This document shows, piece by piece, positions 24,888-32,741 of a stretch of 46,386 bases of DNA. The notes below the pieces were generated by a model, which worked only from the letters and a program-made list of their open reading frames with translations, was not told the DNA's origin and did no database searches. The translations under genes and the position numbers were made by a program. Source of the DNA: Lentisphaeria bacterium (GTDB lineage Bacteria; Verrucomicrobiota; Lentisphaeria; Victivallales; Victivallaceae); NCBI GenBank assembly GCA_017508135.1, contig JAFVZN010000057.1:1-46386 (forward strand). The letters run 5' to 3'. Within the stretch, counting starts at the first letter, position 1. Every line of letters starts with the position of its first letter.

Positions 24888-25408
24888 AGAGACAAATTTT
24901 CCAACTTATCGCGGCATTATCAGCTGCCGTCGTCAGCGGAGGATGCTTTTTTCCCCGGGGAGCGCAGTTGACGGTAGTGGAATATGCCCCGGAACTGCGG
25001 CCGGTATCGCGCGTATTGAGTACGGCGCAGGTCGGAAGTGTGGTAAATCTTTCCGGTTCCGGCAGGGAGTTCGTCATCCGGAAAAAGAACGGCAGAGTCG
25101 TTTGCGATGAGAGCCGGAGATGGCTCATTTCTCCGGAGCGGATGTTGAAAAATTCCATGTTGCTCTATTGCAGCGGAACCGGAAACAGCAGGATAAGTGC
25201 GGAAGTTCTGAAATTTGAATTCTCCGGAAACTTGAGTGCGCTGTCCGGCATGGTGCGTTTCCGCAGCCGCACCGGGAGCGGCGGTGAAGCAAGCAGAGTT
25301 GTCGCTGCGGAAGTGAAGATAGCTGACCGCGATTACGGCAGCTGCGCCGCAGAGTTGTGGGAAAAGTTGTTGAATGAATTTTTCAAAGATAGCAGGGTGT
25401 TGAAATGA
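24884..25408 (+). CDS. Lipoprotein resembling ABC-transport auxiliary component (PqiC-like)
   Basis: 174 residues, 4-bp ATGA overlap with the previous gene. Lipobox SGGC with Cys21. The order EFVIRKKNGRVVCDESRRWLI-SPERMLKN, a central beta region and a final helix AELWEKLLNEFF is similar to the PqiC/ABC auxiliary lipoprotein family (PF03886), whose members work with MCE-protein lipid transport systems. No MCE, permease or ATPase gene accompanies it here. Predicted outer-membrane lipoprotein facing the periplasm. Family assignment is tentative. Confidence 0.55.
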   Translation: MKRQIFQLIAALSAAVVSGGCFFPRGAQLTVVEYAPELRPVSRVLSTAQVGSVVNLSGSGREFVIRKKNGRVVCDESRRWLISPERMLKNSMLLYCSGTGNSRISAEVLKFEFSGNLSALSGMVRFRSRTGSGGEASRVVAAEVKIADRDYGSCAAELWEKLLNEFFKDSRVLK

Positions 25409-25833
25409 AAAAGTTTTTGATGATGGTATTTGTGGCGGCGGTCGCTCTTATTTCCGGCGGGTGTGTAAGGACATCGACGCTGGAGTGGTCGAAGCCGGTT
25501 CCGGGAGCCGTCAGTACTTCCGGTGCGCCGGTCGTGTGGCAGCTGAAAGCGCGTAATTGCGGATTGTATTTGTTCAATACCGTGCCGATCTGGTCGGGCA
25601 AAGAGAGCCGTCCCAACCGCAAAGATTACCGCATCGGCAGAGATACGGTCAACGAATGGGATATGCGGCGGCTGCTGGATTCCCGTTTGCATAAACTGGG
25701 CGCAGACCGGGTCGAGGATATAAAGATGTGCAGTTATTCCAGCGGCGCATGGGGACTGTGGATTTTCTGGAAAAGGTCGATGGTCGCCACCGGTTTGGCA
25801 GTCAAAAATGGCGGAAAACAAAAAAAACAGTGA
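25405..25833 (+). CDS. Small lipoprotein, function unknown
   Basis: 142 residues, again a 4-bp ATGA overlap. Signal MKKFLMMVFVAAVALISGG with lipobox Cys20. The mature part is short and mixed alpha/beta, with RNCGLYLFNTVPIWSGK and a helix EWDMRRLLDSRLHKLGADRV, and a basic C-terminus (NGGKQKKQ). The overlap chain of three lipoprotein-encoding frames suggests a complex made in fixed ratio. I do not recognise the family. Confidence 0.75.
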   Translation: MKKFLMMVFVAAVALISGGCVRTSTLEWSKPVPGAVSTSGAPVVWQLKARNCGLYLFNTVPIWSGKESRPNRKDYRIGRDTVNEWDMRRLLDSRLHKLGADRVEDIKMCSYSSGAWGLWIFWKRSMVATGLAVKNGGKQKKQ

Positions 25834-25851
25834 CAGAATTCAGAACATTAC

Positions 25852-25880
25852 TTGAAAAAAACGCCCAGTGATGCTATATT
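25852..25880 (+). promoter_or_regulatory. tpiA promoter
   Basis: TTGAAA (25852-25857), 17-bp spacer, TATATT (25875-25880). A short inverted repeat CTGTA-ttg-TACAG lies at 25890-25902, just after the expected transcription start; it could be an operator. The leader is about 90 nt and A-rich. Confidence 0.7.
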
Positions 25881-25977
25881 CCGTATGCGCTGTATTGTAC
25901 AGACGGAAGTTTTTGTGTGCTTAAAAAGTTTTGGATATTATAAGTAATTATAAAAAAAAGTAAAGGAAAAAGTTGAA

Positions 25978-26748
25978 ATGAGCCGTAAAGTTATTATCGC
26001 CGGAAACTGGAAGATGAACAAAACCGCCGCCGAAGGCTGCGAACTGGTCAACGCCCTCAAAGAGAAGCTCGCCTGCAGCTGCTATGACAACGTCGATATC
26101 GTTGTCTGCCCGCCGTTCACCACGCTGGGTGCTGTGGTCGAAGCCGCCAAAGGCAGCCGGATCAAAGTCGGTGCGCAGAACGTCCACTGGGCGGAAAGCG
26201 GTGCGTTTACCGGTGAGATCTCTGCTGAAATGCTCAAAACTTCCGGTGTTGAATATGTTATCATCGGTCACAGCGAACGCCGTCAGTATTTCGGCGAAAC
26301 CGACGCCACCGTCAACAGCCGTCTGAAAGCTGCGCTGGGCGCGGGGCTCAAACCCATCGTCTGCATCGGTGAATTGCTGGAAGAACGCGAAGGCGGCAAG
26401 ACTGAAGAAGTACTGACCACCCAGATCCGCGGCGGATTCGCTGGTATCACCGGCGAGCAGATGGCGGATATCGTCGTCGCTTACGAACCGGTTTGGGCTA
26501 TCGGTACCGGCAAGACTGCGACTCCGGAGATCGCTCAGGCGACCCACGCTCATGTCCGTAAAGAACTCGAAGCCATGTTCGGTGCGGAAGTCGCCGGCAA
26601 GGTGCGCATCCAGTACGGCGGCAGCATGAAGGCTGATAACGCCCGCGAGCTGGTCGCTCAGGCTGATATCGACGGCGGATTGATCGGCGGTGCCGCTCTG
26701 AAAGCTGACAGCTTTACCGCGCTTATCGATGAAGCGATGGGAAAATAA
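25978..26748 (+). CDS. tpiA: Triosephosphate isomerase
   Basis: 256 residues, normal length. NWKMNK (10-15) contains the substrate-binding Asn and catalytic Lys12; VIIGHSERR carries the catalytic His, AYEPVWAIGTGKTATPE the catalytic Glu and the flexible loop, and IQYGGSMK the phosphate-binding turn. It interconverts dihydroxyacetone phosphate and glyceraldehyde-3-phosphate in glycolysis. AAAGGAAAAA precedes the ATG. Followed by secG, an arrangement common in bacteria. Confidence 0.98.
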   Translation: MSRKVIIAGNWKMNKTAAEGCELVNALKEKLACSCYDNVDIVVCPPFTTLGAVVEAAKGSRIKVGAQNVHWAESGAFTGEISAEMLKTSGVEYVIIGHSERRQYFGETDATVNSRLKAALGAGLKPIVCIGELLEEREGGKTEEVLTTQIRGGFAGITGEQMADIVVAYEPVWAIGTGKTATPEIAQATHAHVRKELEAMFGAEVAGKVRIQYGGSMKADNARELVAQADIDGGLIGGAALKADSFTALIDEAMGK

Positions 26749-26768
26749 GTATTTTTTTCAAGATTTGT

Positions 26769-26798
26769 CCTTGTGCCGATTTGCATTTTGGCACAAGG
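26769..26798. terminator. Hairpin between tpiA and secG, weak terminator or operator
   Basis: Perfect 9-bp stem CCTTGTGCC (26769-26777) and GGCACAAGG (26790-26798). No long T run follows on the plus strand. The loop holds the likely secG -35 box, so the element may act on secG initiation rather than on termination. Confidence 0.5.
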
Positions 26799-26809
26799 CG
26801 GGTTATCTT
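26781..26809 (+). promoter_or_regulatory. Probable secG promoter
   Basis: TTGCAT (26781-26786), 17-bp spacer, TATCTT (26804-26809). The -35 lies within the loop of the 26769-26798 hairpin. The pilus-like cluster starts only 15 bp after secG, so this promoter may drive it as well. Confidence 0.5.
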
Positions 26810-26832
26810 TAAAGAAAAGTAGGCAAATATTT

Positions 26833-26851
26833 GTCAAATCCGTGATTTGAC
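26833..26851 (+). promoter_or_regulatory. Hairpin in the secG leader
   Basis: Perfect 8-bp inverted repeat GTCAAATC-cgt-GATTTGAC, ending 17 bases before the secG start and just upstream of a weak ribosome site (AGAGTAGAG). It could modulate translation or bind a regulator. Confidence 0.45.
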
Positions 26852-26868
26852 GAGAAAAGAGTAGAGTT

Positions 26869-27261
26869 ATGAGTATTTTGACCGTTTTATGCTACGCGCT
26901 GATCGTAGTGATCGCGCTTTTGCTGATCGGGTTGATTATGATTCAACCGTCAAAATCCGGCGGAATGGGCGCTGCATTCGGCGGGATTGGTGAAACTTTC
27001 GGCGGAAAAGCCGGAAGTCATCTGACCAAGACTACCGTTATTCTTACTGCGCTTTTCTTCATCGTTGCGCTGGCACTGGCTGCATTTATCGGACACGGCG
27101 GTGGAACTTCAAAGGTGTCAGATGAGTTCTCTGCAGAATTGGTCCGCGGCAGCGAAGAAGCCAAACCGGAAGTTAAACCGGAAGTTAAACCGGAAGCCAA
27201 ACCGGAAGCCAAACCGGAAGCCAAACCGGAAGCCAAACCGGAAGCCAAACCTGCGAAGTAA
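26869..27261 (+). CDS. secG: Preprotein translocase subunit SecG with a repetitive acidic/basic tail
   Basis: 130 residues. Two membrane segments, ALIVVIALLLIGLIMIQ and a second near 51-72 (TTVILTALFFIVALALAAFI), with the SecG loop KSGGMGAAFGGIGETFGGKAG between them. SecG assists SecYE in protein export at the inner membrane. The C-terminal third is unusual: repeats of Lys-Pro-Glu-Ala/Val (encoded by a 12-bp tandem repeat), which is not part of the conserved fold and would be exposed outside the membrane core. Confidence 0.92.
   Translation: MSILTVLCYALIVVIALLLIGLIMIQPSKSGGMGAAFGGIGETFGGKAGSHLTKTTVILTALFFIVALALAAFIGHGGGTSKVSDEFSAELVRGSEEAKPEVKPEVKPEAKPEAKPEAKPEAKPEAKPAK
27157..27252 (+). repeat. 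12-bp tandem repeat inside secG, eight units
   Basis: Eight consecutive units of GAAGCCAAACCG or GAAGTTAAACCG, reading Glu-Ala/Val-Lys-Pro. Copy number is likely to vary between strains through slippage without breaking the frame. Confidence 0.9.
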
Positions 27262-27276
27262 CCAAGAGGTATTATT

Positions 27277-28047
27277 ATGATCGGTGCAGCCAAACATATC
27301 ACAGTTTTGATCGCGTTGTTCGTTTTATCTGTCCTTTGTGCAGCAGGGGAAGGCAATGCGCTCTTTGAACGTGTGAATGTCAAGGTTTCGCTGATCGAAC
27401 CGGCGGAGGTGCGTTATACTTCATCTCTGCCGTTGAATTTGGGACGGCGGCAGCCCGACAACCGTTGGGTCATGATCGCCGTCGAATACACTCCCAAAGC
27501 CAAAGTGCTGACCCATGTCAAACGCCGCGACAAGTCTGATACTGCCCGGCGTCATGGGCAGATGTGGCTGGATGATGTGAATCTCCGTGTCCGTGTCATC
27601 TTCGGCAGTCTCAATGCTGCCGGGAGAACGGTGAACGTTTTGATGGATGGGGATACCAGTTTCTGGACGGTAAAGCTTGATGGTCTCAAACACACCGCTG
27701 TGATGTTTATTCCGGCATACCTTATCGACCGCTATTATGTGCAGCTTGCACGCAGTAATGTCAACCGCAAGAGTGTTTCTGCTGCCGTTGCTTCGCGCAA
27801 GATCAAAGACAGCGATCTTATCGTGGAGGCGGTCTTTTCTGCCGGCGGTGAAGAGCTCGCCCGCGCGTACAGCAATATCGGCGTGAGCAATATCAGCAGA
27901 GCTAAGAATAAATTTGAACGGATGGCCGGTCTGGTTCCCGGCGATCTGTTATTGAAGGGGGCGGTGCTTCCCAAAGGGAAATCGCCGTGGGCGTTTTATA
28001 ATATCAATCATTTTGACCCGGAAAAAAGCACAGCACAAAGCAAGTGA
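27277..28047 (+). CDS. Secreted pilus-cluster protein, position of Amuc_1102-like protein
   Basis: 256 residues with a signal peptide (ITVLIALFVLSVLCAAG). The mature protein looks mostly beta-rich (VNVKVSLIEPAEVRY, WVMIAVEYTPKAKV, LRVRVIFGSL) with a C-terminal FERMAGLVPGDLLLKGAVLPKG and WAFYNIN. Weak similarity recognised by order and size to Amuc_1102 of Akkermansia, the small periplasmic member of its pilus-like cluster. RBS AGAGGT. First gene of the cluster, 15 bp after secG. The name by position is inference; sequence identity needs a search. Confidence 0.6.
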   Translation: MIGAAKHITVLIALFVLSVLCAAGEGNALFERVNVKVSLIEPAEVRYTSSLPLNLGRRQPDNRWVMIAVEYTPKAKVLTHVKRRDKSDTARRHGQMWLDDVNLRVRVIFGSLNAAGRTVNVLMDGDTSFWTVKLDGLKHTAVMFIPAYLIDRYYVQLARSNVNRKSVSAAVASRKIKDSDLIVEAVFSAGGEELARAYSNIGVSNISRAKNKFERMAGLVPGDLLLKGAVLPKGKSPWAFYNINHFDPEKSTAQSK

Positions 28048-28083
28048 CTGCGACGGGGCAGCATAAGAGTGTGGTATTGAAAT

Positions 28084-29910
28084 ATGACAAAAGAAAATAA
28101 AGTTCTGGCAATCGACATCGGCGGAGAAAATCTCAAGATGGCAGAATTTCATTTCCCGGAGAGCGGCGGCATGGTAATGCATGCGTTCGCGTTCCGGAAA
28201 ATGGTGCGTGAAGAAGGCGAGAGCAGCCGCGATATGTTCAGCCGTTATTACAACGAATTGATTCAGGAAGGCAATTTTACTGCGACCAATGTGCGTCTTT
28301 CTCTCTCCGCGCAGAACTCCTTCCAGCGGTTGAGCAAACTTCCGCCGGTACTCGGCAATCGCGATGCCATCGACCGCTTGATCGAATACGAAGCATCCCA
28401 GACCATGCCTTATGCGATCGAAGAGATCGAATGGGGATATCAGCTGCTTTATCACGAATGGGACGAAATGGTCCCGGAAGAACAGGAAGATGGTTCCATC
28501 GCCGAAGTCAGTGTTCACCGCAGTGAAAACGAGGCTATCTTCGTGGCAATGAAAAGCGAAGATGTGGTTCCGTTTACCGAAGTCATCGAAGATTCCGGCA
28601 AAGAGGTCGTTTCTGTGGATACCGCTCCGGTCGCGCTCTTCAACGCGGCGCAGGCGGCGCAGATCAAAGATGATGAGTGCGCGCTTCTGGTCAATATCGG
28701 CGGCGGTTCCACCAGTTTGATGATCGCGGACAAGCACCGGGTCTTTATGCGTAACATTCCGACCGCCGGTGAATCGGTTACGGCGCAGATCGCGCGTGAA
28801 TTTTCCATCGACCACAACCAGGCGGAGGACTTCAAACGCCGTTACGGATTTGTTGCTCTCGGCGGCGCGTATGAAGAACCGGAATCCGAACTTGCCTCCA
28901 AGATATCCAAGATCACCCGAAACGTCATGACCCGTTTGCACGGCGAAATCAGCCGTTCCGTCAGTTTGTGGCGGGCGCAGCATGGCGGTTCCGCGCCGAC
29001 GCGTATCCTGCTTGCCGGCGGCGGTTCCACGATGCAGTATACCACTGAGTTTTTCAATGAAAAGCTCCGTATCCCTGCCGAATACCTCAACACCTTCCCG
29101 CTGATCGGTATCGGCAGTGGTGTCGATAAGAACCTCCTGCAGTCCGTCGCTCCTATGTCGCAGGCGTTGATCGGACTCGGATTGCGTGATCTCGGTCACG
29201 CGCCGCTGGATATTTCTCTGTTGCCGAAAGTTATCAAAAAGCAGTTCGATTTGAACAGCCGCAAGCCATTCCTCTACGCTGCCGTCGGCACACTTATCAG
29301 CAGTTTGCTGATCTTCGTTTTCGGATTGATGCTGCTGCGTGACCACGAAGAGAACCGGGTCAAAGCGATCCAGAGCGACGTGGCAAAAGCTGAACGTGAA
29401 ACCAAAAAGATCCAGCAGCTCAACAGTGAATTGCTCAATCTGCAGGGGCAGTTCGATGAATCCATGAACTTCCTGCGTGACCGCAATACCTGGGCGCGCA
29501 TGGTCGGTGAGATCCAGCGCAAGATGCCGAAAAATGTCTGGCTGGTCGCGTTGGAATATGACGGTGACCGCAAACTCAACACCGTTGAAACCGGCGAAAG
29601 TATGGGCGGCGAAGAAGACGGCATGGTCTCCAACAAGGCGGATAATCCCAACAAGCGGATGCTGTTGAAGGATATTTCCAATTTGCAGAACATCACCAAA
29701 GTCCGTTTGGTCGGTTATGCCCGGGATAACCATGATGACGGCGGTGCGTCGATCAACGCATTCATCGAAGCACTCCGCAAAGAGACACCGGAATCACCGA
29801 GCTTCTTTGATGTCAGCAATGTCAATTTGAACCGCAACCGGGTGGATGCTGTGTACAATTTGTCCTATTTTGAAATAATACTTACGCTCAAAGAGCAGCT
29901 CAGAAAGTAA
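28084..29910 (+). CDS. PilM-PilN fusion, type IV pilus-like inner-membrane platform protein (Amuc_1101-like)
   Basis: 608 residues. The first ~390 are an actin-like PilM: VLAIDIGGENLKMAEF, YEASQTMPYAIEEIEWGYQL, VDTAPVALFNAAQ, LLVNIGGGSTSLMI and LLAGGGSTMQYT. A membrane segment (about 396-418, AAVGTLISSLLIFVFGLMLL) follows, then a coiled coil (AIQSDVAKAERETKKIQQLN) and a periplasmic region with RNTWARMVGEIQRKMPKNVW, as in PilN. In classical pili PilM and PilN are separate interacting proteins; here they are one chain. Predicted role: cytoplasmic ring tied through the membrane to the PilO/secretin parts encoded downstream. Confidence 0.85.
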   Translation: MTKENKVLAIDIGGENLKMAEFHFPESGGMVMHAFAFRKMVREEGESSRDMFSRYYNELIQEGNFTATNVRLSLSAQNSFQRLSKLPPVLGNRDAIDRLIEYEASQTMPYAIEEIEWGYQLLYHEWDEMVPEEQEDGSIAEVSVHRSENEAIFVAMKSEDVVPFTEVIEDSGKEVVSVDTAPVALFNAAQAAQIKDDECALLVNIGGGSTSLMIADKHRVFMRNIPTAGESVTAQIAREFSIDHNQAEDFKRRYGFVALGGAYEEPESELASKISKITRNVMTRLHGEISRSVSLWRAQHGGSAPTRILLAGGGSTMQYTTEFFNEKLRIPAEYLNTFPLIGIGSGVDKNLLQSVAPMSQALIGLGLRDLGHAPLDISLLPKVIKKQFDLNSRKPFLYAAVGTLISSLLIFVFGLMLLRDHEENRVKAIQSDVAKAERETKKIQQLNSELLNLQGQFDESMNFLRDRNTWARMVGEIQRKMPKNVWLVALEYDGDRKLNTVETGESMGGEEDGMVSNKADNPNKRMLLKDISNLQNITKVRLVGYARDNHDDGGASINAFIEALRKETPESPSFFDVSNVNLNRNRVDAVYNLSYFEIILTLKEQLRK

Positions 29911-29925
29911 GCGGGGGGGATTACA

Positions 29926-31377
29926 GTGAACAGATTTACCAAAAAGAATATAGTTTTTATTTCGGTACTCTCCGTGACCGGTGCTATTGCCGCGATTTTG
30001 TTGATAATCGCCGGTATCGTGCTGTTCGGTTTGATCGACAGCATGGGCAAGACCAAAGAAGCCCGTGCCCAGGTCGAGAAATTGACCAAGGCAAAACCTG
30101 CTCCCGGTGCGGAAAACGAAGAGCGCATCAACAAAGATATCGCTGTGTATAAAGATGCCGCCAAAGGTATCCGCAAAGGGTTCAGCACTCCGCTGCAGCC
30201 GGCAGTCGATGCGTTTATCAAGGAGCTTGCTGCGCCGTCGACCGCGCAGATGAGCGATGAGCAGCAGGAGCGTTACCGGGTCCAGGTTCCCAAGATCGAC
30301 GAGATGAGCGATGAAGAGAAGAAAAAACTTCCTATGCGCAAACTTACACTCGATGAGTTCAAAGAGTTTTACAGAGAACGGTTCGAGGTCGAATGTGGTA
30401 ATTACAGTGACCAGCGTAAAGAGTTGCTTTCCACGCAGTCATTCTTCATCAACAACTTCCGTAAGAACTTCAGCAACTGGCAGCGTGCTGTCAGCAAATT
30501 TGCCGAGGTTGCGCGCAGTGCGACTTCCGAACCGATCATCAACACCAACGTCGTTGCGATGCTGCTCAACGCAATGGGCTTCGTCCGCGCTGTTCCGGAG
30601 GAGGCGGAATTCAACCGCTTGATGGAAGATTACCGCACGGAGATTGAAAAGAAAGCGGAAAAAGGCAAGCTCGGAATACAGGCTGATGCCGCCAACTTCA
30701 TGCTCGGCAGCAGCGGCAGTAATCAGAACGAAAATAGTAATGTGAATCGCGGTTATGTTGCCGCAGATATCCGCGACGTGCTGTTCCACTGGGATGTGTT
30801 CGGTAATATCGTCGATCACCTCTGCAATGGCAAGGTGAAGATCCTGCACAACATCCGGGTGCGCGATTTCGCGGAAAAACCGGAAGAAAACCGCAAACTT
30901 GGAAATTTCCTTGAGACCGTCGGTGCGTATCAGATTTTCCATTACACGGTGGAAATTTCCGGTTCGATGGAAACTATCCGTGCGTTTTGTCAGAGTTTGG
31001 ATCAGTCGTACAAACAGCGGAGATTTTACGTTGTGCGCGCGGTCACGCTTTATTCAGAAGAAAACGGTGCTGCGATCCTGATGAAGCAGGAAGAGCTGGC
31101 TAAAAAGGATAACAATACCGGCAGCAGCAGCGATGATGAAGGTAATCAGGGCGGACGCCGCCGCCGTCGCCGCCGCAACGCCGCTCCCGCCAACGCCGGC
31201 GGTGACGATGCCGGAAATCAGCAGAACGAAGAAGAATTGCGCCGCCAGGAAGCTGAACGTATCAAACGGATGAAGGTTCATGAACGCCCGGGATACGGTG
31301 CGGTGCTGGTCGGTATCGGTGATATGTATCGTGCATTTGTTGACTTTGACTATGTCGTTCTCGACAAAAATCAGTAA
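29926..31377 (+). CDS. Pilus-cluster inner-membrane protein, position of Amuc_1100-like (PilO-like)
   Basis: 483 residues, GTG 29926 behind GGGGGGA. One N-terminal membrane segment (IVFISVLSVTGAIAAILLII, VLFGLI) and a coiled coil (TKEARAQVEKLTKA), then a periplasmic alpha/beta region and the C-terminal VGIGDMYRAFVDFDYVVLD. This is the topology of Amuc_1100 and PilO. A run of Arg (GGRRRRRRRNAAPANAG) and Glu/Gln-rich sequence near residues 406-440 is a long insertion not in that template. It is larger than Amuc_1100 (317 residues, from memory). Function: probably an alignment component between the PilM-N platform and the secretin. Homology by context and topology only. Confidence 0.65.
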   Translation: MNRFTKKNIVFISVLSVTGAIAAILLIIAGIVLFGLIDSMGKTKEARAQVEKLTKAKPAPGAENEERINKDIAVYKDAAKGIRKGFSTPLQPAVDAFIKELAAPSTAQMSDEQQERYRVQVPKIDEMSDEEKKKLPMRKLTLDEFKEFYRERFEVECGNYSDQRKELLSTQSFFINNFRKNFSNWQRAVSKFAEVARSATSEPIINTNVVAMLLNAMGFVRAVPEEAEFNRLMEDYRTEIEKKAEKGKLGIQADAANFMLGSSGSNQNENSNVNRGYVAADIRDVLFHWDVFGNIVDHLCNGKVKILHNIRVRDFAEKPEENRKLGNFLETVGAYQIFHYTVEISGSMETIRAFCQSLDQSYKQRRFYVVRAVTLYSEENGAAILMKQEELAKKDNNTGSSSDDEGNQGGRRRRRRRNAAPANAGGDDAGNQQNEEELRRQEAERIKRMKVHERPGYGAVLVGIGDMYRAFVDFDYVVLDKNQ

Positions 31378-31389
31378 GGGGAGGCGGTT

Positions 31390-32691
31390 GTGAATTTCTT
31401 TAAGCGTTATTATGACAAAGTTATCCTTTTGTCGTTGTTTGTGCTCTTTGTGGCATTGATGATCACGGTGTTGTCTGTTCATCAGCAGACCCGTGAGATC
31501 ACTCCGGAGCAGCTGCAGCTGCCGACCCGCCGTCCGGATCACCAGTGTGTGACCGCCGAACATGATGTATACAAATACGAGAGCAAGTGGAACGAATTGC
31601 AGATGAACTGGCAGCCGGTCGCCGGCGGTTCCGATCTGGTCAGACCGCAGAAGCTGGCGGTGTGTCCGTATTGCGCCGAAAAGGTCGACGGTGCCCGTTT
31701 GACTTTGATCCCGTATGCCGCGTTTGACGGCAAGAGTTCCTGCCCGCGCTGTTTGACTAAATTGGAAAAACCCATCGAAACACAATCTGTCGGCCGCGTG
31801 ATCACCGCCAACGACAGCGATGGTGACGGTATTTCCAACGAGGATGAACGCAAGTACAATTTAAATCCGCAGGATGAACATGATGCAACGTATGACATGG
31901 ACGGTGACGGTTTCAGCAACCGTTATGAGATCGCGCAGAAAAAGCGTCCCAATGATGCCACCGATCATCCCCCGCTTTGGCATCGTCTCCGGGTCGTCGG
32001 CGTGCGTAAAGTCGAGTTGCCCATCCGCTTCATGGGTGTCAATACCAACAAAAAGGCGGACAAAAAGAACTGGGAGATCCAGTACAACCTTCCGCGCACG
32101 TCACGTCGCGGCAAGGTGCGTATCGAAAGTAACTTCGTTTTTATCGGAGACGAAATCTCTGTCGATGAAAATGATAACCGCCGCTATGTGATTTACGATG
32201 TTGAGCATCTGCCGGATGATGACAAAAAAGATGCCAAAGGCAAGAGCGTTGCCAAAGCAGAGAAAACGGATGAAACCGCCAACACCGGCAAGTTCCGGAT
32301 CAAACTCCGGGAAGTCGTTGAAGACAGCAAGCTGCGTCCTGATGAGTTGACTGTCATTACCCGTGAGCCGACCTATTCCTCCGACTTGCGTCCGGTTTTG
32401 CAGGATACCGGTCGTCCCGGTTCCCAGCCGATCGTCCGGCGGGTCAATGGTGAAGTCGTCATCGACCGTACCGAGCAGGTCGTTCGCGGCCGCCGTCCGT
32501 ACCGGGAAAAATACCGTATCATCAATGTTGATGTCAAGACTCAGCACGTTACCATTGTCAGGAGTACCGGTATGGGTGATGAGGATGATAAGAACCTTGA
32601 GAAGTTTGTCATCACGCCCGAGGGCAAAGTTCCGCGGGAAGATTGGGTCACAGAGAACAAGTCGCAGGATTCTGCGTCCACTGGTGAATAA
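31390..32691 (+). CDS. Pilus-cluster protein with CxxC pairs and thrombospondin-3-like calcium repeats (Amuc_1099-like)
   Basis: 433 residues, GTG 31390 behind GGGGAGG. N-terminal membrane anchor (VILLSLFVLFVALMITVLSV). A zinc-ribbon-like pattern follows: CPYC at residues 92-95 and CPRC at 118-121. Two acidic Ca-binding loops of the thrombospondin type 3 kind come next: DSDGDGISNEDE (142-153) and DMDGDGFSNRYE (169-180). After them is a beta-rich region of about 180 residues with basic/acidic stretches (DDDKKDAKGKSVAKAEKTDE). Predicted periplasmic, between the Amuc_1100-like and secretin proteins. The Ca loops suggest calcium-dependent folding or assembly. Confidence 0.7.
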   Translation: MNFFKRYYDKVILLSLFVLFVALMITVLSVHQQTREITPEQLQLPTRRPDHQCVTAEHDVYKYESKWNELQMNWQPVAGGSDLVRPQKLAVCPYCAEKVDGARLTLIPYAAFDGKSSCPRCLTKLEKPIETQSVGRVITANDSDGDGISNEDERKYNLNPQDEHDATYDMDGDGFSNRYEIAQKKRPNDATDHPPLWHRLRVVGVRKVELPIRFMGVNTNKKADKKNWEIQYNLPRTSRRGKVRIESNFVFIGDEISVDENDNRRYVIYDVEHLPDDDKKDAKGKSVAKAEKTDETANTGKFRIKLREVVEDSKLRPDELTVITREPTYSSDLRPVLQDTGRPGSQPIVRRVNGEVVIDRTEQVVRGRRPYREKYRIINVDVKTQHVTIVRSTGMGDEDDKNLEKFVITPEGKVPREDWVTENKSQDSASTGE

Positions 32692-32741
32692 TAAGTTCTG
32701 AAATGAATTAAAATATAAATATATCAGAAGGGATTGTGGAA

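Noticed and set aside
25890..25902. LexA-type SOS box before tpiA
   Set aside because: CTGTA-ttg-TACAG is 13 bp; the usual LexA box has CTGT and ACAG separated by eight bases. Kept only as a possible operator.
27949..29733. 594-codon minus-strand ORF
   Set aside because: Antisense of the PilM-PilN gene, no family features.
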